Shown: piece by piece, positions 43,216 through 54,589 of the stretch
How the letters are laid out: the number at the start of each line of letters is the position of its first letter
How positions within the stretch are numbered: the stretch's first letter is position 1
DNA from: Carettochelys insculpta
Taxonomy: Eukaryota; Chordata; Testudines; Carettochelyidae
DNA: 64,000 bases
Direction of reading: 5' to 3'
Assembly (NCBI RefSeq): GCF_033958435.1
Contig: NC_134160.1
Location: 14,929,001 to 14,993,000 of the forward strand
Translations under genes and position numbers: made by a program
Notes under the pieces: generated by a model
Database searches by the model: none
Seen by the model: only the letters and a program-made list of their open reading frames with translations
Told to the model about the DNA's origin: nothing

Positions 43216-45048
43216 GGCCAAAGGAGGCAGTGAGAACAGAGGCTGGTAGCATGGAATCGGGCAGGAGCTGCAGCTGCTTCCTGCCAGGCAATGAAATTAA
43301 GCAGACTGGAGAGACTGCTTCCCTTAGGAGCCTACCTTGGGCTCAACTGGGAGAGCCTCACTTGTGGACTGGCTGAACATTGGTAGGATAGCCTAGGATC
43401 CATTGTCTGACTTGCAGATGACTCATCAAACTTTTAGGCTCAAAGATGTCTCACCAGACTGACGCAGGCTCAGATCAGAGGTGGCTCTGATGCAGGAAGA
43501 ATCAGAACTAACTCAACAAAGAAAGGATGCCTGCGGTGACTCAGGAGTTGAATGCAGTGTCCCACAGCCTGAGCCACTAGTTCAGCCTCCTGTTTCCATT
43601 GGAGAATCAGGAAAAATGATGGGACCAAAAGAGGTCATCTGGGCCATCCCCCTGCACCATTAAGTATAGCAAGATCTTTATGGACCATTTGGTTTTCCGT
43701 GGAAGCATTCCAACACTGCTGCAGACAGGATGCCACATTAGATGGACCAGTGGTCTTGACAGCTATCCTGTTTCTACACAAGGTCCCCAGCCTTCGTGCC
43801 TGATTCTTCCATTTTACCAAAGCAATTTCGGCTGCAAAGTGCAACACTTAGCTTCGGAGGAGTTTGCTATTTTGAACATTAAAAAAATCAGAATACTTTT
43901 TTTGCATATTTTACTTTACCTTTGAGTGCTGTGTTTAGCAAAAATACTCCTTTTCCCCAGGAGTGTGTTTATGATTGTATTTGGCACATTTTTCCATCCC
44001 ACATATTGTGCTTCATAGTCAGAACTACAGCCCCAACAGGCGTGGGATTTGCATAAGAGGGGTGATGAATTGGCTACATTTCCCTAAACTCCCCCACGCA
44101 CATGCTGTCCTGCGCTGCTGAGGTCATAAATACAGATTAGTGATGGTTTTAACCGTAAAGCCTTAGAGAAGGCCTCTGGGAAGTGGAGGGGGGATGGAAA
44201 TACCTTGCATCTGATTCAGGGAAATGTGGGAATGCATAGTCAGAAGAGGCCTCTGTAGGAAGCAATTTGTAGGAGTAAAATACATTTTCACATCACTGAG
44301 AGCAGCTAGCTGACTTAACATATTCCATATTAAGTGGCTGATTAAGAGTGAGCATCTACAGCCAGCCATAAAACCTGCCTGCTATCACAATCCATGGCAG
44401 TCTGCATTTGGAAACCACAGGTATCAAAGCCAGAATCTCCAGCACATGCACCTGCCATTTGCGCTACCATGGTAACCCTCTCAAGGATAGTAAGTAGCTA
44501 GCAGGCTCTTACAGTTTCTGAACCAGTCATGGCAGAGAGACATATGAGCACAGAGAACTGCACAGCGAATTGTGTCATAACGTATCCTCCTGGCTGGCAT
44601 TTACAGGCACTGCTTTCTTCTGTGAGTGGACTCAGTCCCGCCCAAGGGATTGTGATCCTGATGCCCCCCCCCACTGGCTACAGTCCTCGTTTACAAAAAG
44701 TCTGAGCACCCAAACGTATTTATGAGTTGGCTGGGGTTTGACTGTCCTCCCCAGCCCCAAATCTAGATTCCCTTCCAGATATAGAATCTTTGTTTGCAGG
44801 TGATGGCCCCGATAATTATCCTTGACAGTCCTGCAGGCTGGAGAGAAGTTGTTCTCAACTCACAGAGGCCTGAGTTGGGGAACAGACTATCCTGGGTTCC
44901 ATCACAGACGGGTGAACTGTAGTTTGGGTGGAAGAAACACACAGGTGTGCACACCCCCCCCAAACACTTCATTGCAGAACTAAAATCCTAACTACCTTTT
45001 CCCCCCACGGGAGATTCTCTAATGTTCGGATGAAATGTCCACTCTCGT
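43216..45048. other. No gene recognised; 1.8 kb unassigned
   Basis: Nothing recognisable. At 44400-44465 a possible antisense tRNA-like stretch is too degraded to call. Confidence 0.35.
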
Positions 45049-45049
<1 letters not shown>

Positions 45050-45099
<50 letters not shown>

Positions 45100-45106
45100 C
45101 ACACAC
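45050..45106. repeat. (CA)n microsatellite
   Basis: About 57 bases of CA dinucleotide repeat with one interruption (an extra pair of A bases near 45083). It lies a few bases from the 3' end of the antisense SINE at 45112, so it may have grown from that SINE's tail. Confidence 0.95.
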
Positions 45107-45111
45107 CCTCC

Positions 45112-45260
45112 CTCTCATAGAAGTGGAAGGGACTTTGGTAGGTCATCGAGTCCAGTCCCCTGGCCCCCTTGGCAGGACCAAGCACCACCCCCCACTTTTC
45201 TTTTTTTTTTTAAATCTATTTGCCCCAGATCCCTAAATTGTCCCTTCTGCAATCCAATCC
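45112..45260 (-). repeat. Turtle tRNA-derived SINE, 5'-truncated, antisense
   Basis: 'gtcatcgagtccagtcccct' and 'ggcaggaccaagcaccaccc' are the 3' half of the SINE. The body 'ccccagatccctaaattgtc' follows a T-run. The polymerase III head is missing, so it is a truncated insertion or a deletion. Confidence 0.8.
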
Positions 45261-46684
45261 TCAGTCAAGGATGGAGCCAGAGTGCCACAATAGTGCAGAA
45301 GAAGAGTCTCTCCATATTTTTTTGGCTTTGGAATTCATTCCCCTGCCCTCGCGCTGCCAGAATACAGAGTTGTTAATCTTTTGAGCACTCTGCAACCCCC
45401 TCTTGCCCCCATCCCCTGGTTTCTTAATGCTGCTGAGAAGGAAATGGAATGAGGTGGAGGCATTATGTGCAGCTCGAGTGACAGAGTCTTGAGCAATGAC
45501 CATAGCCTGGCTGTGACCCCTATCTGTGGGCAAAAAGACACTGGCAGAATTCATGAATGTCAGGGAAAGCATATTTTTAGCGGCTGAATCTCTGCAACTC
45601 CTCAGTCAAATGCCTCAAGATTTGTAACCCTACCCCTAGCTAGCAGTCCCCTGAGCCACTGTAGTGCCTGGAATGGGTAACCGGGTGTTCGATGGCCCAC
45701 ACGGATGTAGAAAAAAAACAAAATAAATAATTCTATGTGGTGTTAAAAATGACTTTTGAAATGGGAAAGAACCAAGCTCACCTGGGATTTGCTGCCTCAC
45801 TGAAGCAGCCAAGTGACCCAGATAAACATTTGAACATTTGGACGCTCATCTGAACTGAACCACAGACTGTCAAAGCATCTTCCACATCTAGGGCTGTTCT
45901 CCATGTCCAGCTGACTCTTGGTATATGATACTCATGAAAGCATTAAACATGGTCACTCATTGTCAGGCCCAACAACCAGGGGGAGGGAGAGGGGGTCAAA
46001 GGGGTCCAGGCCACCGCCGCCACAGCTGCAAGAGTGGTGGTGGTCAGAGCCGTGCGCCCTTTAAATTGCTAGCAGAGCACTGCACAGTGTGCTCTGGGGG
46101 CAGAGGGGCTGCATGTAGCATACTACCACCAGCCCTGCCTCTTCTGCCCAAGGTCCTGCTCCTTCCTGCCCCCTTACTGTACCAAGGGGCCTGGCAATTC
46201 TGTCTGCTCCCCTGCAGTTGTGAATTGCAATCAGAATCCTTGATGTGCTGTTGATAGAGTTTGCACTGATGAATTTACAGCTTGTTCAGAATTGGGGTCC
46301 AAATCGAAACAGTCACCAAACGGTTCCATGAAAAGCCTGATTTGAAAAAACTGTGGCTAAAAGTTTTAACTTTGCCAAACTCGAACATTTCAATATTTCA
46401 AGTTGAAATAACTGTTTGTTCAGATTTTCTTTTTTTTGTAAATTTACCCTGAAAGATAGGGAGGTGGGAACATCCAAATCAGACTAAAGCTTTTTGATCA
46501 AGTAGAACTAAGAAAAAGAATTAAAAAAAAAAGTCTTTGGTTTGCAAAAAAAAAAAAAATTAAGTTTTCAGCTTTTTAACACAGTTTTGGCTGGGAGTAA
46601 AAATTCTAGATCAATTCTAAATTCTTGATGTAGGTCAATCCCTGCTGAAGTCAATGAGCTATGCTGACTTGAGCTACCAGTTCA
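45261..46684. other. No gene recognised; includes A/T-rich and CCGCC-rich patches
   Basis: 45960-46250 is GC-rich (with 'ccaccgccgccacagc') and may be another repeat I cannot name. 46370-46570 is A-rich with poly-A near 46545. No coding domain. Confidence 0.35.
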
Positions 46685-47123
46685 GGGCTACGTCTACACT
46701 AGCCCCAAACTTCGAAATGGCCACGCAAATGGCCATTTCGAAGTTTACTAATGTAGCGCTGAAATGCATATTCAGCGCTTCATTAGCAAGCAGGCAGCTG
46801 CCGCACTTCAAAATTGACGCACCTCGCTCCCGTGTGGCTCATCCCGTTGGGGCTCCTTTTCGAAAGGACCCCCACCTACTTCGAAGTCCCCTTATTCCTA
46901 TTAGCTGATGGGAATAAGGGGACTTCGAAGTAGGAGGGTTCCTTTCGAAAAGGAGCCCCATCGGGACGAGCTGCGCAGCGGCGAGGCGCGTCAATTTCGA
47001 AGTGCCGTGGCCACCCGCATGCTAATGAGGCGCTGAATATGCATTTCAGCACTTCATTAGTAAACTTTGAACTGGCCATTTGCATGGCCATTTCGAAGTT
47101 TGGGGCTAGTGTAGACATAGCCC
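46685..47123. mobile_element. Nearly perfect palindromic Harbinger-group MITE, 439 bp
   Basis: Ends GGGCTACGTCTACACTAGC and, complemented, GGGCTATGTCTACACTAGC. The two arms pair along almost their full length and meet at 46904 ('agctgatgggaataaggg' region). They include 'acttcgaaatggccacgcaa' near both ends and 'ctccttttcgaaaggacccc' near the centre. It is the best preserved inverted repeat in the window and therefore probably one of the youngest. No coding capacity. It shares its end sequence with the Harbinger element at 20608-24172. Confidence 0.85.
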
Positions 47124-47908
47124 ATATGTTATTATCTCCCCCTATGCATTCCCCAGTGTGTATGACAATCATTTTCACCCTCTCCCGAGCCTCATTGCAG
47201 GAATTCTCATCTCATACCTGCCTATCCCAAGCCCAGGAATTAATTCAGCCTGTCCACTTCAGCCCCTCCTCCACAGCCTCAAGTCTACTCCTCAGAGGGC
47301 TATTCATCATCTCCCCCTGTCCCCTTGCTCAGGCCTGGAGCACAATAGAAGGGTCCCCTCTTCCTTTCTGCTCTGGGAGACAAAATGGCTCCAGCAGCTT
47401 TTCAGCCCCTTTTGACCTCTTCCAGGCTGGTATTTCAAGGCAGGGAGTGGGAGAGAATTGTCCCATTCCCACTGATCGCAGGAGGGAAGCGGGAGAAGAA
47501 ACCAAAGTGCCCTGAGTTGCTAGGCTCCTTGTTCTACCTCCTCCTCTCCACTTCCATGAGAATGGCTTTAAGTTGTGAATGGACAGAGAGCTGTGCCTGA
47601 ACAAGTTCTGATTGGCTGCTCAGCCCCAGGAGGTGGGAAAATGAAATGGGCAGCCAATCAGAGGGTCCCAATTTGCAAGTGGGCTGACACATTCTCATGA
47701 TCATAAAACTGAGCTCCATCCTCAGCTAAAATCCCATAATTCATGAGAAGATCATGAGAGGTGGCGGCACTGGGTGGTCTTCTGGTGGGTGGGATGGTCT
47801 GGTCCAAGCACCATGGGCAGCAAGCACAAAGCCATTTGTGGGAGAAGGGAGCAAAAGAGAAAGTACAGGTATAACCACCCACAGGTGTACTGAAACCTTG
47901 GACTTCTG
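47124..47908. other. No gene recognised; paired CCAAT-type boxes at 47610-47665
   Basis: 'gttctgattggctgctcagc' and 'gggcagccaatcagagggtc' give an inverted pair of CCAAT boxes about 45 bases apart, and the flanking words make a short imperfect hairpin. No TATA box, start of transcription or exon can be supported. A 158-codon frame (47039-47515) overlaps the MITE and is not a gene. Confidence 0.35.
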
Positions 47909-48548
47909 GGCTGGGTCTGCACTAGAGAGTTTTGTCAACAGAAATGAAGGATTCTGTAGCACCTTATACACTAACAGAAGAGTTTTGAGCATGAGCTTTT
48001 GTGAGCACAGATTCACTTCCTCAGCTGAGGTGAGTCTGTGCTCACAAAAGCTCATGCTCAAAACTCTTCTGTTAGTCTATAAGGTGCTACAGAACCCTTC
48101 GTTGCTGTTACAGATCCAGACTAACACAGCTACCCCTCTAATACTTGTTGACAGAAGTTACTGTTAAATATATATTTCCTGGTGGGCTCTCTCTTGATAG
48201 AATGCATCCATACGTCATAGAGGTTCCTTGTCAGTGTTCTCTGTTGACAGAGAGCAGCTGGACTGCCCAGCCCTTTATCAGCAGAACAGCCAACTGGAAA
48301 CTCTGCAAACAAAGCTGCAGTGAGAACTGGAAGCTCTCTGTAGACAGAGGGCCCCCTGGAGTATGTACGCTATTTTTTGTGTTGACAGGTGTTCTGCCTT
48401 GTACGGAGTGATTTAGCTCTCCTGGGAAAGCTGCTGTATTTTGTCAACAGTTTCTTGACAGAACACATTTATAGTGTGGATGCTCCATGTATTTTGTCGA
48501 CAAAACCCCAGTTTTGGTGGTAAAACTCTGTAGTGTAGACATGGCCCT
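47909..48548. mobile_element. TIR element ('ttttgtcaacag' group) hosting a hairpin retroelement
   Basis: Left end 'gggctgggtctgcactagag' and 'agttttgtcaacag'; complement of the right end 'ccagggccatgtctacacta' and 'cagagttttacc'. Inside, 'gttgacaga' and 'tctgttgacagaga' words recur in both orientations. It is interrupted at 47944-48144 by a palindromic hairpin element. Non-coding. Confidence 0.7.
47944..48144. mobile_element. Palindromic hairpin retroelement, 12-bp target duplication
   Basis: Left arm 47944-48024 and right arm 48025-48144 are near-exact reverse complements meeting at CCTCAGCTGAGG (48019-48030). The right arm runs through 'ctgttagtctataaggtgct' to 'ccagactaacacagctaccc'. Flanks TTGTCAACAGAA (47932-47943) and TTGTTGACAGAA (48145-48156) differ at two adjacent bases. 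The hairpin and core-like block are present in both arms, but GAAA reads AAAA, so a ribozyme would be inactive here. Confidence 0.8.
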
Positions 48549-51500
48549 GGAGCTTAGTGCAGGAGCCACTCCTTAGGGAGCTAAAACCCAGTGTAAAGGA
48601 AACTCGTTCTCTCTCTCTATAAGCGGTGTAAGTGCCACTATGGAGGACGACAGGTGACCCAGCCCTAGAGTCTTATCAGGAAAGTGGCAGGAGATCAGTG
48701 ATGAACTCACAGGATGGGTAGAGCTGCTTGTGCAGCTGAACTTTGCTTCTAACAAAATTAAGATTTTTTTCTTCTGCATCTCCTCTGAGTTCTCAGGGAC
48801 CACTGTTACCCGCCTGGGCACTGTGGTACTGTGCATGAGCGCTATGGAGTGGTTCATTATTAAAGGACTATCAACAAAAAGTCATGTGTGTTCTGAGCAT
48901 ACATAAGCAAGCTGAGATCATCCACCATTCAGCCTTTATTCCTTCTTCCACTTATAGTCCCCTCAAGCCCCTCCTTAGAGCAGACTTCTCCAAGGCCCTG
49001 GAGCATAGTCCCACATTTCAGCATGTCCCATTGGGAAAGTGTAAAAAAACCAGTGTCATTCAGGAATTATGTTTAGAAAGTACAGCTTTGGAAGTGAAGT
49101 GCGCTATATTAAGAAATAAGGGCAAATAAATAAATAAGGTTTACTTCGAGCCACTGAGAAAAAGTCAGCTGAGAAATGTATTACTCTGAGAGAAAAAAGA
49201 GGAGATGAGTTATAGTCCTGGAATTTAGTAGCTAGGGTGGTCTTGAGAACTGTCTTATTGAAAAACAAAATGCTCATGTACGTGAGGTAGAAAAACAAAT
49301 TAACACCACAGAGCTCAGATGGGGTAAGCTAGTTTTGGGCACTGTAAAAGTGATAAACCGGATTTTACAGTAACAAAAAAACAAAAAGAGTAAAAGAGAA
49401 AAAAATAGGATATTAAAGGGTGAAAAAAAGAATGCTTGGCTTGGTGCTGAAACCATGTTACAGCCTTATAACTCAGTGCAGTCATGCCTGGTGAAACCTT
49501 ACTAAAATTGAACAAATTGCACAAAGGGGAGGTCAGATGGTAACAACCACCACCATTCTGTTTTTATCTCCTGAAACCTTTATAGCCATTCAGAAGGAAA
49601 TGGTCCCTGCCCAATGAGTGTGGTCTGTAAATAATCAATTGCAAATGAAGCTGCGAGCACAGAATGACAATTTGATATGAAATATTGAGCTCTACGCAAC
49701 GGAGTGAAAATCACTAAAAAAAGAAATAGAGATTTCTGTGTGGCTTGACTGCATCTGATTGTACCAGTGGGATGTCACCTAGATGCAGATGTATAAAGAA
49801 ATAATTATGAGCAACACAGGGAGCACTGATCACCTCAAACAACAGATTGCAATAAAAAGAGGGAAAACACACAGTACATTGAAAAAGAAATACTGCCTGG
49901 AAGAAAAAGAAAAATTAACCAGAACAATCATCTTACTCAAGTCTCAGACAGCTGAAACTCAGGTGGACATCAAGACTGTTGTTAGAATACAGCTATTATC
50001 AGAGCCCCAAGCAAAAAAGTTCTCTAAGATGTGAAAATCCTATTCAGAGGGTCATTCAGGGGGTGGGGAGGACTGAGGGCAAGAGGGCCATTCAGAGCGG
50101 GTGGGGGGAAGGAGGGGAGAAAAGCCATTTGGCCTTGGCCTGAAGCTTAAAGGCAGCCTCAGATTTAGATGCTTGCTAATTTTTTGACATTTAATAAGTT
50201 TCACAATTTGTTTTTATGCACAGTCCTCAATAATTAGTGAATTTCCACAGAAAAAGGCTAAAAAGCATTTCTCAAATGAAATATATTCAAATGAGGTCTT
50301 GCTTTCCTTTTGGTGCTGTATTTTGTTTTCATGTGTCATCATTTTTTTATTTTTATTATGGGTAGGAGGCGCAAAAGGCAGAGGTGGCCCAGGCCTCCCT
50401 ATACCTCTGAGAAGGCTGGTGGTTCAGAGCTTAAATATGAAAATAGAAATGGCAGTTCAGAAATGTGAGCAATTTAAGTTTATTATCTGCTTGTCACTTG
50501 GAATTTACAAAGAGAAAATGTCCAGCATGCAAAACCATTTTAGGAGAAAAGAAGAATCAAAGGTTCAGCTGGCAGTATTTATTTGGTCTTGCCTGATAAA
50601 CTGTTTACTACATGACAAATGATGGCAGAATTTAAGAAAAGACCTATCTAAAAAGAAGAGGTAACATATAAGTGCAAAATGAATTGGCTTTTAAAAGATT
50701 CCACTGAAGAGCCACCAAAATGTTTCCAGCTTGACATAGACACCCTTTGGGCAACTGCCAACCTCTCCTGGCCATCCTAATTTTGTTTATTAACTCTTTG
50801 GGTGCGTTACTGCTTTTACAATGCATAACATTTAAAAAAAAAAAAAAAGAAGTTATAGCTGTTAAAAATAAGTTACTAATTGAAAATAAGGACAAAAAGG
50901 GCAGCCGGAACCAGGACAGTGGGATAAATGCTGCAGCCCTTATTCAGTAATTAAGTCACAGATGAAAGATCTGCATACCAAAAAAAAACCCCAAAAATCC
51001 CAGAAGTGTAATAATGAATAATAATAAAACAAAATGACCATCCACTTCCAGAACTACTCCAGGGCAGTGCCGGGGTTGGGGGTTGGAGTTGGAGTGGAAC
51101 AAGAGATGCAATGTTAGGAACACTGAGCTTTAACTCTGACTGCCCAGGCCAGTACTGTGATAGAAACATTCAAAAACACAAAATAAACAGTAACATTTGA
51201 CATGAAAATTAAATCAGTGTAATAGCTATACAATACTAATACATAACGCATAATAAATATCATTAATATAGCACTATAACAAATAAAAACTGGAATTAAA
51301 TGCAGACAGGCTCATGCCTTCCTATGACAGAGCCTTCCCATCCATAGGACAATTCAGAGCAGACACCTGGGGGAACCTTTGGTGGACCCTGCAGGACCCA
51401 AGGGGACAAATGGGGGGCCTGGAGCCAAGAAGAGTTTGTCTCCATCCCACTCACTGTGGAGGTGGGAAGCCAAGCATCTCAGCTAGAGCCCACTCGACTC

Positions 51501-51607
51501 TGACATCTTCCAGCCGGGTTGCTCTGCTTCACCAACGCAGAAGGAAGCAAACAGATCCAGTCCCAACCCACCCCACTTCCCTAAGCAAGAACCCAGGAAA
51601 TTATCAA
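48549..51607. other. No gene recognised; 3 kb unassigned, AT-rich
   Basis: No SINE, LINE, TIR or coding domain recognised. A poly-A stretch lies at 50834-50850. AT-rich simple sequence is frequent (51180-51300). Confidence 0.35.
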
Positions 51608-51688
51608 AGAATCATAGAATCATAGAGCTGGAAGAGACATAAAAAAACCATCAAGTCCAGCCCCCTGCTGCAAGCAGGACCAAACCCA

Positions 51689-53600
51689 TCAGATCAGCCC
51701 TGCCAGGGCTTTTTCGAGCCGAGACTTAAACACCTCCCGGGATGGAGACTCCACTACTTCCCTGAGTAGACCATTCCAATGCTTCACCACCCTCCTAGTG
51801 AAAAAGTTTTTCCTAATGTTCAACCTGGACCTTTCCAACCACAACTTGAGACCATTGTTCTGTGTTCTGCCATCCGTGACCACTGTGAACAGCCTCTCTC
51901 CAGCCTCTTTGCAGCCTCCCTTCAGTACGTTGAAGGCTGTTATCAAGTCCCCCCTCAGTCTTCTCTTCTGCAGACTAAACAGTCCCAATTCCCTCAACCT
52001 TTCTTCGTAAGTCATATGCTCCAGCCCCTAATTATTTTCGTCGCCCTCCTCTGGACCCTCTCCAGTGTATCCACATCCTTCCCATAAATGGGGGCCCAGA
52101 ACTGGACACAGTACTCCAGATGCGGCTGCACGAAAGCCATATAAAGAGGAATAATCACTTATCTGGATCTACTGGCAACGCTCCTCTTGATGCAACCTAA
52201 TATGCCATTAGCTTTCTTGGCTACAACGGCACACTGTTGACTCATGTCCAGCTTCTCATCCACTACAACTCCCAAGCCCTTTTCTGGAAAACTACTACCT
52301 AGCCAGTCAGACCCCAGCCTGTAACAATGCTTGGGATTCTTCCAGCCCAAGTGCAGGACTCTGCACTTGCCCTTATTGAACCTCATCAGATATCTTGCAG
52401 CCCAGACTTCCAATTTATCAAAGTCAGTCTGGACCCTGTCCCTACCCAGCATCGTATGTACCTCTCCCCCTAGCTTAGTGTCATCCACAAATTTGCTGAG
52501 GGTGCAATCCAATACCTCATCCAGGTCATTGATAAATATACTGAACAGAACAGGACCCAGAACCGAACCTTGGCGTACTCCACTAGAAACCGACTGCCAT
52601 CCCAACTTCGAGCTGTTGATCACTACCCTCTAGGCCCGACCTTTTAGCCAGCTTTCTATCCATCTTACTGTCCATTTATCCAATCCACATTCCTTTAACT
52701 TGCCGACAAGAATATTGCGGGAGACGGTTTCAAAAGATTTGCTAAAGTCCAGATAAATGACATCCATTGATTTTCCCCTATCCACAGAGCCAGTTATCTC
52801 ATCGTAGAAACTAATCAGATTGGTCAGGCATGACTTGCCCTTCATAAATCCATGCTGACTATTCCTGCTTACACTCCCCTCCTCCAAGTGCCTCAAAATG
52901 ACTTCCTGGAGGAGACCCTCCATGATTTTTCCAGGGACTGATGTAAGACTGACTGGCCTATAGTTCCCTGGATCATCCTTCTATACTTTTTAAAGATGGG
53001 CACTACATTTGCCTTTTTCCAATCATCCAGAATCTCTCCCCATCTCCACGACTTTTCAAAGATAACAGCCAAGGGCTCCTCAACAACATATGCCAACTCC
53101 CTCAGAACCCTAGGATGAATCAGGTCCAGGCCCATCGATTTATGTATATTTAGCCTTTTTAGATAGCTCCTAACCTGTTCTTTCCCCACGAAAGGCTGTC
53201 CACCTTCATCCCACAATGCATCACTTATCGCATTAGTCCGGGAGCTGTCTTTGTCCGTGAAGACAGAGGCAAAGAAAGCATTAAGTACTTCAGCTTTCCC
53301 TACATCATCTGTCACTGGGTAACTTCTCTCATCCAGTAGGGGCCCCACACCCTCTCTGACACCTTCTTCTTGTTAACGTGCCTGTAGAAACTTTTTTTGG
53401 TGTCCTTCACATTCCTCATGAGTCGCAATTCCAATTGCGCTTTCACCTTCCTGATAACTGCCCTACATTCTCGAGCTATATGTTTATACCCCTCCCTAGA
53501 CATCTGTCCCAGTTTCCACTTTTTGTAAGCTCCCTTTTTGTGCCTGTTTTCCAAGAATTTCCCCATTAAGCCAGTCTGGTCTCCTACCATATTTACTTTT
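51689..53600 (-). pseudogene. CR1 ORF2 reverse transcriptase domain, broken
   Basis: Minus-strand pieces in order: 53590-53312 (linker, 'YKHIARECRAVIRKVKAQLE'), 53348-52893 (fingers, 'GEILDDWKKANVVPIFKK'), 52923-52630 ('GFMKGKSCLTNLISFYDE', 'MDVIYLDFSKSFETVSRN'), 52623-52159 (palm, 'SSGVRQGSVLGPVLFSIFIN' and catalytic F-V-D-D at 52480-52491) and 52015-51689 (C-terminus, '[20 protein letters not shown]', '[20 protein letters not shown]'). The catalytic Asp pair is intact; the normal Ala before it is Val. Frame breaks near 52625, 52920 and 52090 make the enzyme non-functional. It is the best preserved RT in the window. Confidence 0.9.
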
Positions 53601-53749
53601 CTTGCTGTGCATCAGGACAGTTTCTTTCTGCATCTTCAATAGGGCTTCCTTAAAATGCTGCCAGTTTTCATGGACTCCTTTTCCCTTCATGGTAGCATCC
53701 CAGGGGATTCTGCCCATTAGGTTCCTGAAGGAGTCAAAGTCTGCTTTTC

Positions 53750-54551
53750 TGAGGTCCCAGGTGTGTAATTTGCTGCTCTATTTCCCTCCTTTGGTCAGAA
53801 TCCTGACGTCTAGCATCTCATGATCTCTGCTTCCCAGGTTGTCACCAACCTCTACCTTCCCTATTAGTTCCTCCCTGTTTGTAAGCAGCAGGTCGAGCCA
53901 CACACGACCTCTGGCCGGGTCCTTCAGCACTTGCACCAAGAAGCAATCCCCAACATTCTCCAGAAATTTCCTGGACTGCTTGTGTACTACCGTATTGGTC
54001 TCCCAACAGACGTCAGGGTAATTGAAGTCCCCCATGATAATGAGAGCCCACGACTCGGAAACTTCTCTTAGTTGTCCAAGAAAAGCCTCATCTACCTCAT
54101 CATCTTGATTTGGCCGCCTGTAGCAGACACCAACCACCACATCTCCAGTGCTGCCTACACCACTAAGCTTGACCCATAGATTCTCAACAGGCTTTTCTCC
54201 CTCTATGTACTGGAGTTCCAAGCAATCATAGTGCTCTCTTACATACAGTGCAACCCCTCCTCCTTTTCTCCCTTGCCTGTTCTTCCTGAACAGTTTCTAC
54301 CCTTTCATGGCAGCGCTCCAGTCATGCGAGTCATCCCACCAAGTCTCTGTTATTCCAATCAAGTCATAGTTCTTGGACTGAGGCAAGGCTTCTAATTCCT
54401 CCTGCTTGTTACCCAGGCTTCTGGCATTGATATACAAACACCTTAGATAAACAGTCAATCTCCCCACCTTCACTACTCGAACCAAGGGTCCACTTTTGTT
54501 GTACATTCCTCTTTGCATTTCTTCCTGGCCTCTAAGTTCCTTTCTACCCAC
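53750..54551 (-). pseudogene. CR1 ORF2 endonuclease domain, broken
   Basis: Two minus-strand frames, 54551-54297 and 54221-53778, carry the endonuclease: 'CLYINARSLGNKQEELEAL' (conserved Asn), 'YDLIGITETWWDDSHDW' (catalytic Glu), 'VVVGVCYRRPNQ', 'IIMGDFNYPDVCWET' (Asp/Asn), 'WLDLLLTNREELI' and 'NLGSRDHEML'. In CR1 the last motif is normally S-D-H; here an Arg sits between S and D, but D and H remain. The gap 54222-54296 contains a stop ('LFRKNRQ' region), so the endonuclease is interrupted. This enzyme nicks the target DNA to prime reverse transcription. Confidence 0.8.
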
Positions 54552-54589
54552 AGGGTTTCAGTCACCGTGCCCCAGCAAACCTAATTTAA

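Noticed and set aside
44395..44470. An antisense tRNA-like SINE head
   Set aside because: The A- and B-box matches are weak, and no SINE body follows.
45035..45376. A protein with a long Thr-His repeat
   Set aside because: It is the translation of the (CA)n microsatellite plus an antisense SINE fragment.
46654..47178. Two similar proteins on opposite strands (84 and 100 codons)
   Set aside because: They are the two arms of the palindromic MITE at 46685-47123 read in opposite directions.
47944..48144. Palindromes as assembly artefacts
   Set aside because: The arms differ at several bases, and the copies at 12285, 34871, 41765 and 47944 each have their own distinct target duplications, which an artefact would not produce.
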